Assembly (NCBI RefSeq): GCF_947495275.1
Contig: NZ_CANLYL010000008.1
Location: 62,001 to 126,000, forward strand
Reading direction: 5' to 3'
Length of the DNA: 64,000 nucleotides
From: an uncultured Roseobacter sp.
Lineage (GTDB): Bacteria > Pseudomonadota > Alphaproteobacteria > Rhodobacterales > Rhodobacteraceae
The first letter of the stretch is position 1, and each line of letters opens with the position of its first letter. The position numbers and the translations under genes were made by a program. The notes below the pieces were generated by a model. The model was given only the letters and a program-made list of their open reading frames with translations. It did no database searches and had not been told where the DNA came from. Shown here in pieces: positions 56,495 through 64,000 of this stretch.

Positions 56495-56917
56495 TCAACA
56501 GTTGCGCGCGGCCAACACCATCACCCAGATATGTCCGGGGGCCTGAACAAGAGCGAATTCTTCGACCTCCCGCGACAGCATGTTGCGCCTGTGTCCACGC
56601 GAATTGGCCCAGCTTTGCAGGACTTCCTGCAAGGAGCGCTGCCCTTTGGCGATGTTTTCAGCCACGATGCACCATGTGTACCCGGCGCGCGTCACCCGTG
56701 CGGCCACATCCGAGCCATCGCTGCCACGATGATCAAAGAAATCCCGTGCCGCCATATCCTGCGCATGACGCGACGCTGCCACCTCAAGTAGCTCCGAATA
56801 CCGCAACGCAGAGCGCCCATTGTCGGCACGATAGCTGTTCAGCGTTTGTGTGGCGACGGCATCGGCCAGGGCACTACCAGCCCAAATCCACATCAATGCA
56901 GCGATGAAAAGCCGCAT
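56495..56917 (-). CDS. Exported CAP/SCP-domain protein
   Basis: 140 residues. Signal peptide (MRLFIAALMWIWAGSALA), then a CAP domain: NSYRADNGRSALRYSELLEV, HAQDMAARDFFDHRGSDG and NSRGHRRNML. The conserved His-Glu-type tetrad seems partly present (HAQD, AENIA). Periplasmic or secreted; the molecular role of bacterial CAP proteins is poorly known. The start overlaps the deaminase stop as TGATG, so it is co-expressed with it. Confidence 0.83.
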   Translation of the reverse strand: MRLFIAALMWIWAGSALADAVATQTLNSYRADNGRSALRYSELLEVAASRHAQDMAARDFFDHRGSDGSDVAARVTRAGYTWCIVAENIAKGQRSLQEVLQSWANSRGHRRNMLSREVEEFALVQAPGHIWVMVLAARNC

Positions 56918-58257
56918 CACAGGGCGTCACGCAGGTCGCGCGCCAGATTGTTCTGTCGCCCAATCACAGCAGGTAAATCCAGCGTCGTGACCTGCCCGTC
57001 GCGAACGATCTGACGGCCCTCAACAATCAGATCACGTACCGTGGTTGGACCGGCCAGTAGCAGGGCCGCTGAATCCCAACTGCCCGCCGCCTCGATACCG
57101 GAAACATCCCAAACGGCAATATCCGCACGGCACCCCACAGCAATACGCCCACATTCCGGGCGACCCAGAACATCCGCGCCGCCTCGTGTGGCGATTTCCA
57201 GCGCGTCGCGCGCGCTCATGGCATCGGCCCCTTTTGCCACACGTTGCAGCAACATGGCCTGCCGCGCTTCCAGAACCAGATTGCCCGCATCGTTACTGGC
57301 GGACCCATCAACTCCAAGGCCAACCGGAACACCCACCGCGCGCATCGCCTTGACAGGTGCTATGCCACTGCCAAGGCGGCAATTGGAGCATGGACAATGG
57401 GCGACACCGGTGCCTGTCCGGGCAAAAAGTGCGATTTCGGACGCATCCAGTTTCACGCAATGCGCATGCCAGACGTCTGAGCCGACCCAACCCAGATCCT
57501 GAGCATATTGGCCGGGGCGGCAGCCGAATTGTTCCAGAGAATAGGCAATATCCTCTTCGTTTTCGGCCAGATGCGTGTGCATCATGACGCCTTTGTCGCG
57601 CGCCAGAAGCGCTGCATCCCGCATCAGCTCGCGACTGACAGAGAAAGGTGAACAGGGGGCCACCCCAACGCGACACATGGACGAGTGGGACGCATCATGA
57701 AAGCCATCAATGACCCGAATGCAATCCTCCAGAATTGCAGCTTCGCTTTCGACCAAATTGTCAGGGGGCAGGCCACCCGCCGACTGACCAATGCTCATCG
57801 CGCCGCGCGTGGGCTGAAAGCGAAGCCCCAGCTCAGCGGCCGCGTGAACCGTATCCTCTAGCCGCGACCCATTCGGATAGAGGTAAAGGTGATCGCTGCT
57901 AAGCGTACAGCCCGAAAGCGCCAGTTCCGCCAGACCGACCTGCGCCGAGACAAACATATGCTCAGGCGTGAATTTTGCCCAAATCGGATAGAGCGTCTGC
58001 AACCAGCCAAATAGCAAAGCATCCTGCCCGCCCGGCACCGCGCGCGTCAGAGACTGGTAGAGATGATGATGCGTATTCACCAGGCCAGGTGTGACAACAC
58101 AACCGCTGGCATCAATCACCTCGCCGGAGGTTTCGAGCCCGATGCCGATGTCGGCGATCGCTCCATCGGTGATCAATATGTCCACCTGCGCCAGTTCGCG
58201 GCGATCATCATCCATCGTCAAAAGATGATCCACGTTGCGCAGCAACAAATCAGTCAT
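56917..58257 (-). CDS. 8-oxoguanine deaminase-like amidohydrolase
   Basis: 446 residues. NTHHHLYQSLTRAVPG is the metal-binding start (HxH), MHTHLAENEEDI and HAHCVKLDASEIAL further ligands, and GVDGSASNDAGNLVLEAR the final Asp segment. Sequence matches the class that deaminates 8-oxoguanine to uric acid and so clears oxidised purine bases, though guanine or a related aminopurine cannot be excluded. It overlaps the phosphatase gene before it by 4 nt. Confidence 0.87.
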   Translation of the reverse strand: MTDLLLRNVDHLLTMDDDRRELAQVDILITDGAIADIGIGLETSGEVIDASGCVVTPGLVNTHHHLYQSLTRAVPGGQDALLFGWLQTLYPIWAKFTPEHMFVSAQVGLAELALSGCTLSSDHLYLYPNGSRLEDTVHAAAELGLRFQPTRGAMSIGQSAGGLPPDNLVESEAAILEDCIRVIDGFHDASHSSMCRVGVAPCSPFSVSRELMRDAALLARDKGVMMHTHLAENEEDIAYSLEQFGCRPGQYAQDLGWVGSDVWHAHCVKLDASEIALFARTGTGVAHCPCSNCRLGSGIAPVKAMRAVGVPVGLGVDGSASNDAGNLVLEARQAMLLQRVAKGADAMSARDALEIATRGGADVLGRPECGRIAVGCRADIAVWDVSGIEAAGSWDSAALLLAGPTTVRDLIVEGRQIVRDGQVTTLDLPAVIGRQNNLARDLRDAL

Positions 58258-59072
58258 TTGAACTGTGCCTGTATCACGTTCAGCGCTTTTTGGTGGATCG
58301 TCTCATTGGCAGCCGCAATCGCACGCCCGCCTTCATGGGCCGGACCACCTTGCCAATCTGTCACGATGCCACCGGCAGCTTCAACCAGTGCGATCGGTGC
58401 CTGAATGTCATAGGCTTGCAACCCGGCCTCAATCACCAGATCAATCTGACCAGCGGCAAGCAAAGCATAGGCGTAGCAATCCATTCCATAACGTGTCAGC
58501 AGCGCTTTCTCTGCCACTGCATGGAAGGCGGCGCCCTCTTCGGCGCTACCGACTTCGGGAAAGGTTGTGAAGACAATTGCCTCGGACAGGTCACGCGTTG
58601 CCCGCGTCCGCAGCACTGCATCCCCCTGTGGCCCCGTCATCGTGGCTTTGCCATTTGTGCCAACGAAGCGCTCACCAATATAGGGTTGATCAATGAGCCC
58701 GTAGAATGGCCCCTTCGCATCAGCCACGGCGATCAGCACACCCCAGGTCGGCGTCCCGCTGACAAACCCGCGCGTGCCGTCAATTGGATCAAGCACCCAG
58801 GTCAACCCGCTGGTGCCGGCCGTCGTTCCAAATTCTTCTCCGAGGACGGCGTCATCGGGCCGCATTTCAGAAAGGATATCACGCATCGCACGTTCGGCAG
58901 CTTTGTCAGCCTGCGTAACCGGATCAAACCCGTCTTCCAGCTTGTTTTCCGACGCGAGGTCCATCCGCCGGAAGTATGGCAAAATCGCATCACCCGCCGC
59001 ATCGGCTAAAAGCCGTGCCGTCTTGTCAATGGAACGGTCATCGGGTTCGGCATGATCGGTCAGCTTTGTCAT
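58254..59072 (-). CDS. Inositol-monophosphatase-family phosphatase (HisN-like)
   Basis: 272 residues. The metal-binding motifs of the IMPase family are in order: GEEFGTTAG (Glu), DPIDGTRGFVSG (Asp-x-Ile-Asp-Gly-Thr) and EAGLQAYDIQAPIALVEAAG (WDxxA-like Asp). The short DPIDGT-to-end length and sequence fit histidinol-phosphate phosphatase of the HisN type; inositol- or PAP-phosphatase activity is the alternative. ATG 59072 (GCAGG 8 nt upstream) is chosen over the ATG at 59078. First gene of the 8-oxoG deaminase operon. Confidence 0.85.
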   Translation of the reverse strand: MTKLTDHAEPDDRSIDKTARLLADAAGDAILPYFRRMDLASENKLEDGFDPVTQADKAAERAMRDILSEMRPDDAVLGEEFGTTAGTSGLTWVLDPIDGTRGFVSGTPTWGVLIAVADAKGPFYGLIDQPYIGERFVGTNGKATMTGPQGDAVLRTRATRDLSEAIVFTTFPEVGSAEEGAAFHAVAEKALLTRYGMDCYAYALLAAGQIDLVIEAGLQAYDIQAPIALVEAAGGIVTDWQGGPAHEGGRAIAAANETIHQKALNVIQAQFK

Positions 59073-59169
59073 ATTCATGACCTGCCAGCATGAGCGGCCC
59101 GTGGCAAGCTTTGCGCGCAGCAAAAACTACCGCGCGCCTGCGTTTTTCCAGTCTGCGTCAGAAGGCTGA

Positions 59170-59541
59170 TCAGGCGACGTCGCTCAGAACTCTTGCAAGC
59201 TCGAACAAACGGCGCCTCTGGTTCTCAGGGATCGCATAATATGAGCGCACCAAGTCCATGGCTTCTTTGTCGCCCATCATATCCGCCGGCACCGCATCAT
59301 GCGAGGTTGCTTCGCTCTCTTCAGCCTTGAGCCCCTCGAAGAAAAAGGCGACATCGACCTCCAACGCATCGGCAATATCCCAGAGACGGGATGCGCTTAC
59401 GCGGTTCGCACCAGTTTCATATTTCTGTATCTGCTGGAATTTGATACCAACGCATTCTGCGAGTTTCTGCTGGGTCATCCCGACAAGCCAACGGCGTTGG
59501 CGAATTCGCTTTCCAACATGAACATCTACGACATGTACCAT
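59170..59541 (-). CDS. XRE family transcriptional regulator
   Basis: 123 residues. HTH: IRQRRWLVGMTQQKLAECVG then KFQQIQKYETGANRVSASRL near residues 12-57, followed by a short acidic tail (DMMGDKEAMDLVRSYYAIPE). This form is widespread in Rhodobacteraceae; no target can be named. AAGGA is 9 nt before the ATG at 59541. It is preceded by a 520-bp AT-rich spacer. Confidence 0.85.
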   Translation of the reverse strand: MVHVVDVHVGKRIRQRRWLVGMTQQKLAECVGIKFQQIQKYETGANRVSASRLWDIADALEVDVAFFFEGLKAEESEATSHDAVPADMMGDKEAMDLVRSYYAIPENQRRRLFELARVLSDVA

Positions 59542-60063
59542 CTGAGCATTCCTTGCATTTACCTTGTCAAAATAGGTGATCTTTCGATCTTTCGGTCTTC
59601 AGCACAACCTAGCCGCGATCACCACAGAACTGTTACGTACACAAACAATAGTGAAAATCGGGTTTCGATCAATAACAATCCCATCCCATTCCCGTGAAGC
59701 GATGACTGTGCCTGTTAAATTGAAGTCTTCTTATCCAGTCTTTTCAGTGTTTTTGCTGTTTCATGAAATGGTAAAGTATTTCGTCTAAAATTTTTCTTAA
59801 GTCCTACAATAAGGGCACTTAAGCACACTCGATAGTTGTATGCCAGTCTTATCTTGTGACGATTTTGCCCAGTTTTCTCGCGCCAAGACGCATGATAATG
59901 CATGAATTCTACGCAAGAATATCGGCGAAAACCGTCCAACAGATTGGAATTTTGGCAAAATATCGCCGACTTCAAAAGTTAATTTTCAACATTATTGAGA
60001 CAATCAAGCCCTGAAATTGCGAATCTGGTCGGGAAAATATTCGCCAAAAACACGAAATTTTGA
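59542..60063. other. AT-rich spacer of about 520 bp with repeated motifs
   Basis: No reliable gene. Composition is much richer in A/T than flanks. A tandem GATCTTTC pair lies at 59578-59593. GCATGA is repeated twice near 59890-59901. Three similar boxes of the form AATAT(T)CGCC occur between about 59920 and 60050, two reading rightward (GGCAAAATATCGCC and GGGAAAATATTCGCC) and one leftward (AATATCGGCGAAAA). A minus-strand frame (59715-59975) lacks any recognisable protein or start context. Confidence 0.4.
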
Positions 60064-60939
60064 CTAAACTGCCTTGAGCTTCACCGGCTCGGGACTGCAA
60101 AATGCCCGTCTCAGGAAATCAGCCAATGTATCATGAACGAGGTCTTTCTGGACCTGTGCTCCGTACAGATTGATCAACTGCATAGGCAATTCAGGCAACG
60201 CACCGCCATGTTCGATACGCTCAAGATGCGGGGGCTCAGTTCCTTCGATCATGGTATGGATCGCCAAATCCGCACTTACAGTCGCTTCGATGGTGCGATC
60301 ACTCTCGGTTTCGACAATCACGTCCCAGGCGATATCCGCGCTGTCGAGCGCTTCCACCACACGGGGTCGAAAGGTGCAAAGCCTGCCGAAGGCTAATTTC
60401 AACGGAGATTGACGCCATGCCGCCCCTCCTGGCGCGCCGATCCATCGCAAGGGCTTATGGCAAAGGGTGTCAGCACCCGGCTCCGCCCCTGCCTCGGTTG
60501 TCAGAATGAGATCGCATTCTCCCCTGCCGAACTGTTCTTTCAATGCCCTGGTATAGGAGGAGACGAGATGCACCTTCACCCGTGGAAAGGCGGCATGGAA
60601 CTGCTTGAGAACCTGCGGAATGGCCGGATAGACAATATCATGCGGGACGCCCAGCACGATCTCGCCCTCGTAGGCCTGATCTGTCAATCGTCCGATAACT
60701 TCATCATTCAAGGCGACCATGCGGCGTGCGTAAACCAGTAATTGCTCCCCCGACGCCGTCAAGGCAATGGTACGACCCGATCGATCCAGTAACTCCAACC
60801 CCAGAAGCTCTTCCAGCCGCTTGAGCTGCATAGACACAGCCGATTGTGTCAGATGCAGAAAACCGGCGGCACGGGTGACCCCCCCTGCATCTGCGACCGC
60901 CACAAAGGACCGCAAAGTCGTGATGTCTAAGTTTCTCAT
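60064..60939 (-). CDS. LysR-type transcriptional regulator
   Basis: 291 residues. MRNLDITTLRSFVAVADAGG begins a standard LysR N-terminal domain with AAGFLHLTQSAVSMQLKRLE and a HTH, then the inducer-binding domain. ATG 60939 matches the family start; an in-frame one at 60972 is possible. It diverges from a DUF1127 gene and probably regulates it and itself through the palindrome at 61006-61022. Effector unknown. Confidence 0.87.
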   Translation of the reverse strand: MRNLDITTLRSFVAVADAGGVTRAAGFLHLTQSAVSMQLKRLEELLGLELLDRSGRTIALTASGEQLLVYARRMVALNDEVIGRLTDQAYEGEIVLGVPHDIVYPAIPQVLKQFHAAFPRVKVHLVSSYTRALKEQFGRGECDLILTTEAGAEPGADTLCHKPLRWIGAPGGAAWRQSPLKLAFGRLCTFRPRVVEALDSADIAWDVIVETESDRTIEATVSADLAIHTMIEGTEPPHLERIEHGGALPELPMQLINLYGAQVQKDLVHDTLADFLRRAFCSPEPVKLKAV

Positions 60940-61005
60940 ATCAACGCCCTTGATGGAGGAAGTCACAAACATTCGTTTTTAAAATGATACATGATCCCCC
61001 ATATA

Positions 61006-61022
61006 CATCAAGTACTTTGATG
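61006..61022. promoter_or_regulatory. Candidate LysR operator
   Basis: CATCAA (61006-61011) and TTGATG (61017-61022) form a perfect inverted repeat with a 5-bp spacer in the LysR/DUF1127 divergent region. It contains ATC-N9-GAT, within the T-N11-A type used by LysR regulators. Confidence 0.55.
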
Positions 61023-61059
61023 AAACACGGACCAATCATCACGAAGAAGGAGATATGCC

Positions 61060-61275
61060 ATGGCGATGATCGATCATTTTTCTTTACCGCGTCCCCGAGA
61101 AATCCGGGCTCTTGGCAACAGCTTTTCCACTCTGCGAAAGCTCCTAAAATCGCGCCGTGATCTGGCGAATCTAGACGTGCGGCAATTGAAAGACGTGGGC
61201 ATCACGCCCGAAGCCGCCGAAGACGAGGCGCGCAGGCCGGTCTGGGATGTCCCACATGGCTGGAAAAACCTTTGA
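61060..61275 (+). CDS. DUF1127 family protein
   Basis: 71 residues. RDLANLDVRQLKDVGITPEAAEDEARRPVWD fits the DUF1127 pattern (L-x-D-x-G-I) with an N-terminal helical region. Small DUF1127 proteins of alphaproteobacteria bind RNA or nucleic acid and tune small-RNA maturation and phosphate or stress responses. AAGGAG precedes the ATG by 7 nt. A hairpin at 61299-61336 follows. Confidence 0.82.
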   Translation: MAMIDHFSLPRPREIRALGNSFSTLRKLLKSRRDLANLDVRQLKDVGITPEAAEDEARRPVWDVPHGWKNL

Positions 61276-61298
61276 TTTTGACCCCCCATGTGGCCCGA

Positions 61299-61336
61299 GA
61301 GGCGAATTGCTAACCCCACGTTAAGCAATTCGCCTC
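61299..61336 (+). terminator. Hairpin after the DUF1127 gene
   Basis: GAGGCGAATTGCT (61299-61311) and AGCAATTCGCCTC (61324-61336) form a perfect 13-bp stem, 24 bp past the stop. ATTTGGG follows, so the T tract is short. Could also yield a stable 3' fragment. Confidence 0.6.
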
Positions 61337-61451
61337 ATTTGGGCACATTCCTGACCGAAAAACCTTGAAAAGCCGGCCCCCGCCCCCGATATTTAGCCCA
61401 GAGCGCGCAGAGGGTCTGACGCGCATAAAAAAGTTGCTATTGGAGGTCTTA

Positions 61452-62189
61452 ATGGCTGACGTGAACACAATCCGGTCGACGGCCGGATCCCGCGCCGCCC
61501 AAATCGATGAGGGTCTGCGCGCCCATATGAACAAAGTCTACGGGACGATGTCGGTAGGCATGCTGATCACCTTTGCGGTCGCATGGGCTGTTGGCACGGC
61601 TCCCGGGTTGCTTGGTATCTTCCGCGATCCGATCACTCTGCAACCCAACATACTGGGCTGGATCATCATGTTTGCGCCCCTGGGTATGGTTTTTGCCTTT
61701 GGAGCAGCAATCAATCGGTTGTCGGCCGCAGGGGCACAGTTGTTCTTCTATGCCTTTGCAGGGGTGATGGGCCTGTCACTTGCGTGGATTTTCGTTGCCT
61801 TCACAGGCTTTTCGATCGCGCAGATATTTCTGATCACATCGATTGCCTTTGCCGGTCTTTCACTCTGGGGCTACACCACCAAGAAAGACATCTCCGGCTG
61901 GGGCAGTTTCCTGATCATGGGCGTTATCGGTTTGGTCGTGGCATCCATCGTCAACATTTTCCTCGGCTCACCGGCGATCATGTTTGCGATTTCGGCCATT
62001 GGCGTGCTGATTTTCGCAGGTCTGACCGCCTATGACACTCAGAACATCAAGAACACTTATCTGGCACACGCTCACCACGGTGATCAGGAATGGTTGCAAA
62101 AGTCGGGGATCATGGGCGCACTGAGCCTGTATCTGAACTTCATCAATATGTTCATGATGCTCTTGTCTCTCTTCGGAAATCGGGAATAA
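61452..62189 (+). CDS. Bax inhibitor-1/YccA family membrane protein
   Basis: 245 residues, seven membrane helices. YGTMSVGMLITFAVAWAVG, and a late GLTAYDTQNIKNTYL, match the TMBIM/YccA family; the ending LYLNFINMFMMLLSLFGNRE is typical. Members affect membrane-protein quality control or leak of calcium/protons. GGAGG precedes ATG 61452. Followed by a strong terminator. Confidence 0.92.
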   Translation: MADVNTIRSTAGSRAAQIDEGLRAHMNKVYGTMSVGMLITFAVAWAVGTAPGLLGIFRDPITLQPNILGWIIMFAPLGMVFAFGAAINRLSAAGAQLFFYAFAGVMGLSLAWIFVAFTGFSIAQIFLITSIAFAGLSLWGYTTKKDISGWGSFLIMGVIGLVVASIVNIFLGSPAIMFAISAIGVLIFAGLTAYDTQNIKNTYLAHAHHGDQEWLQKSGIMGALSLYLNFINMFMMLLSLFGNRE

Positions 62190-62215
62190 CCTCCCCCGAA
62201 TCCTCGTACCAGGAA

Positions 62216-62247
62216 CCCGCTCAAACTCCGATTTGAGCGGGTTTTTT
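62216..62247 (+). terminator. Rho-independent terminator of the BI-1 gene
   Basis: CCCGCTCAAA (62216-62225) pairs with TTTGAGCGGG (62232-62241), followed by six T (62242-62247). Confidence 0.93.
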
Positions 62248-62338
62248 CTTGCTGCGTTCCTTGGAGTTCGTTCGGTCGCTTGTCAATCGCGCCGGATCGG
62301 ATGAGATGTCCACCCGTCGCACACCGCATGAACGCTCG

Positions 62339-62920
62339 TTACCGCAACCCGTCCTCGCCAGTCACCTGCCAGCTTTCCAACCCACCCATGCGACTATGGA
62401 CACGGCCGCCGCATGACATCGCCAATGCGAATACGATTTCGTCAGCTTTCGGGCCATCAGGCAAGCCGACTTCGATTCCGTCGAAATGGCTCCGCACGTA
62501 AGCGGCATTGATATGCCCCAGCGGGACATCCAACCGCGAACCGATACCACCGCGTTTCATACAGGATGGAACAATCGCATTCGACTGTCCCAACAGGCCG
62601 CGCATCGCGTAGCCGCCAGGCACATGCCAAAGTGCTGCATGCTCAAGCTCCCCAGCTTCCCCGACAATCGCGCCTTTTCCATAGCCATCAATCGCCTCCC
62701 TGCCTCCCAAGGCGGCGATCAAGCGTTCACTCATTTCTGATCCAAGCGGTTTCAGATCCTCCATGGCAGGTTGTAAGTCGGGCACAAAATGACCTGCGAA
62801 CGGGTTGTGCACGCAAGCGATCATCGCGCCCAGACGCCGCTTGGATTCAGGCGCGGGCCCACCATCATGGTGCACCTCTTCCACGATCAGCTGCATTTTT
62901 CGGATTCGGAATTCAGGCAT
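62339..62920 (-). CDS. DUF1185 (amino acid synthesis) family protein
   Basis: 193 residues matching the so-called amino acid synthesis family (PF06684): RIRKMQLIVEEVHHDGGPAP near the N-terminus, CVHNPFAGHFVPDL, a DGYGKGAIVGEAGELEHAAL stretch and SCMKRGGIGSRLDVPLGHI. The name has no firm biochemical basis. It overlaps the UPF0280 gene by 8 nt and shares its operon with the 6-HNA-reductase-like gene. Confidence 0.85.
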   Translation of the reverse strand: MPEFRIRKMQLIVEEVHHDGGPAPESKRRLGAMIACVHNPFAGHFVPDLQPAMEDLKPLGSEMSERLIAALGGREAIDGYGKGAIVGEAGELEHAALWHVPGGYAMRGLLGQSNAIVPSCMKRGGIGSRLDVPLGHINAAYVRSHFDGIEVGLPDGPKADEIVFALAMSCGGRVHSRMGGLESWQVTGEDGLR

Positions 62921-63758
62921 CGTTCAATATCTCCTGCGCATGGGTTTTAACCCCAGATTGGACGTTTCGCATCTGCCCCTGAAACAGCAAGGTCGCACCG
63001 TCGATCAGACCACGATCGCACAGCGCGCGCGCAATCTTCTGGCCACGATCCAGCGCCGTTTTCTTGTCTTCTTCAGGCTGAGGGGGCACATCCACGGTCA
63101 CCAGACGATCCCCCAGATCGCTATCTGGTGACAATTCGCAGGCGCGCTGCCGTATGATCGTCCTGTTACCTGGCAGATCAACCGCGTTTGCGATCAACGT
63201 CGCCGCAACATCTGCCTGGGCTGCAGAGCTGGCAACGACTGTCACCGCGTCCGCAATGCCAAGGGAATGGCTCCGACCTCGCCAACCGGATGTTGCAATT
63301 CCCCGGGCATCGTCCTGAGACCCCAGGCGAATTTTTCCAGCAGGCCCCATCAACGAGAATTCCTGCCCTTCGGAAAGATGGAACGCAATGTCACCGCCAT
63401 TGTTGACATAGGCTTTGGTCAAACTTCGATCTTCTACCATGGCTTTGAGCATCTCATCTGCAACAGCACCGGCAACCGCCGCCATAGGCGTCACGTAAAC
63501 CGCCCCAAACGGGGCCACCGCCCTCGCCATGCGCCAGGCAATCGGGTCGGCAAAACGCGTATGTCCGGTCAAGGGGCGTCGCAGATTTGGCAATTCCGAG
63601 ACAAGACCCGACAGGACCACTTCAAAGCGATGCGCAGCAGCCTCATAGGCAGCGCGCCAGTCCTTGCCCCAGGCTTCGATGATAAGATCAATGGGGCCGT
63701 GGTGCAAATGCAGGCGCCTGTCATCCGGCAACATGTGAACCTGGGGGCGGGCCGTCAT
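62913..63758 (-). CDS. UPF0280 family, ApbE-like protein
   Basis: 281 residues. The pattern VNNGGDIAFHL then GIATSGWRGRSHSLGIADAV resembles the flavin-transfer fold of ApbE (NGGD- and TSG-type motifs). The known ApbE family attaches FMN to threonine of electron-transfer proteins; whether UPF0280 does so is unproven. It overlaps the 6-HNA-reductase-like gene by 4 nt. Confidence 0.87.
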   Translation of the reverse strand: MTARPQVHMLPDDRRLHLHHGPIDLIIEAWGKDWRAAYEAAAHRFEVVLSGLVSELPNLRRPLTGHTRFADPIAWRMARAVAPFGAVYVTPMAAVAGAVADEMLKAMVEDRSLTKAYVNNGGDIAFHLSEGQEFSLMGPAGKIRLGSQDDARGIATSGWRGRSHSLGIADAVTVVASSAAQADVAATLIANAVDLPGNRTIIRQRACELSPDSDLGDRLVTVDVPPQPEEDKKTALDRGQKIARALCDRGLIDGATLLFQGQMRNVQSGVKTHAQEILNDA

Positions 63759-64000
63759 TCCGCACCCCCCAAAATCCGGCTATCCGCGCCGTATTCGCCA
63801 CCCGCTTCGAGAACATCATCCAACGCGCGGATCACTGTCTCATGCCCGCCCAAGGCCACATATTCCGCGCGCGATGTTGTGAATTCCAAGGGCGCGACCA
63901 GCGCCGGGGTCGGCACATAGCCAAATGCACCATCCGGCAGTTGAGCGACATCAACCATCAGGGTGATGCCACCACCCGGCCAGACATAGGCCGGCACACC
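63755..64000 (-). CDS. 6-hydroxynicotinate-reductase-like protein (5' part beyond window)
   Basis: Only the last 81 residues are visible: GVPAYVWPGGGITLMVDVAQ, FGYVPTPALVAPLEFT and YVALGGHETVIRALDDVL. This matches, as I recall, the C-terminus of 6-hydroxynicotinate-reductase-like iron-sulfur proteins, which accompany UPF0280 and DUF1185 in Rhodobacteraceae. The start lies beyond the window. The assignment is based on a short segment. Confidence 0.6.
   Translation of the reverse strand, partial: GVPAYVWPGGGITLMVDVAQLPDGAFGYVPTPALVAPLEFTTSRAEYVALGGHETVIRALDDVLEAGGEYGADSRILGGAE

Noticed and set aside
59715-59975. Minus-strand 86-codon frame in the AT-rich spacer
   Set aside because: No ribosome-binding site, no recognisable domain and biased composition; probably a chance open frame.
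1-64000. CRISPR arrays, tRNA or rRNA genes, IS elements, prophage
   Set aside because: I looked for regular spacer repeats, tRNA-like cloverleaf text and transposase or phage proteins and saw none, although this was by eye without a search program.

Overview
The window reads as a chromosomal segment of an alphaproteobacterium of the Rhodobacteraceae (Roseobacter group). The basis is the gene content: a VPLPA-type C-terminal sorting signal, a betI-betC-betB-betA order with choline sulfatase, the ScfR-family propionate regulator PccR, short family-typical lipoproteins, DUF1127 proteins, and a UPF0280/DUF1185/6-hydroxynicotinate-reductase-like cluster. Base composition is fairly GC-rich by eye. 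Genes are densely packed with many 4-nt ATGA overlaps. I see no rRNA, tRNA, CRISPR array, intact insertion sequence or prophage. The genus cannot be named from this alone.

Layout. 1-6.7 kb: a truncated alpha/beta hydrolase, a VPLPA-anchored exported protein, parE, a low-GC membrane protein, an inverted-repeat-rich spacer, an HExxH lipoprotein, a cytochrome c lipoprotein and a small DMT permease. 6.7-11.7 kb (minus strand): proS, a DUF2937 protein, lolC, lolD and an Ldh-family oxidoreductase. 12-18.3 kb (plus): fasciclin protein, AI-2E-type permease, Hda-like protein, ppk1 and ppx. 18.3-21.6 kb (minus): small exported protein, endonuclease/phosphatase, TerB/J-domain protein, GNAT, VOC protein and a coupled 60-aa ORF. 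21.6-35.3 kb: the methylmalonyl-CoA pathway island with scpA, pccA and pccB on the minus strand and pccR on the plus strand. Sulfotransferase, lipoprotein, cupin and RidA genes are interspersed, and an MFS exporter is divergent from pccB. 35.4-41.3 kb: a secreted nuclease and the betICBA operon, which turns choline-O-sulfate into glycine betaine. 41.4-46.4 kb: DMT and LysE-type exporters, an ArgP-like regulator, yebC and a group of unknown small genes. 46.4-55.1 kb: two convergent SLC13/RCK transporters around a DUF1127 gene, then DMT, YmdB-like phosphodiesterase, SDR, 5-FCL and mgtE. 55.2-59.1 kb: guanine deaminase, CAP-domain protein, 8-oxoguanine deaminase and an IMPase-family phosphatase. 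59.2-64 kb: an XRE regulator, an AT-rich 520-bp spacer, a LysR/DUF1127 divergent pair, a BI-1 protein and the DUF1185/UPF0280/6-HNA-reductase-like cluster, cut by the window end.

How the parts connect. PccA/PccB make methylmalonyl-CoA from propionyl-CoA and the B12 mutase converts it to succinyl-CoA. PccR is the expected sensor, and arrays of TTTGCAAA-like sites with matching spacing lie both in the pccB/MFS divergent region and just upstream of pccR. The bet operon has a textbook TetR operator overlapping its predicted -35 element. Ppk1 and Ppx make and degrade polyphosphate. The most open biology is the terminal DUF1185/UPF0280 cluster, the candidate small RNA near 27.7-27.9 kb, the inverted-repeat element near 4.5 kb and the AT-rich spacer near 59.8 kb.
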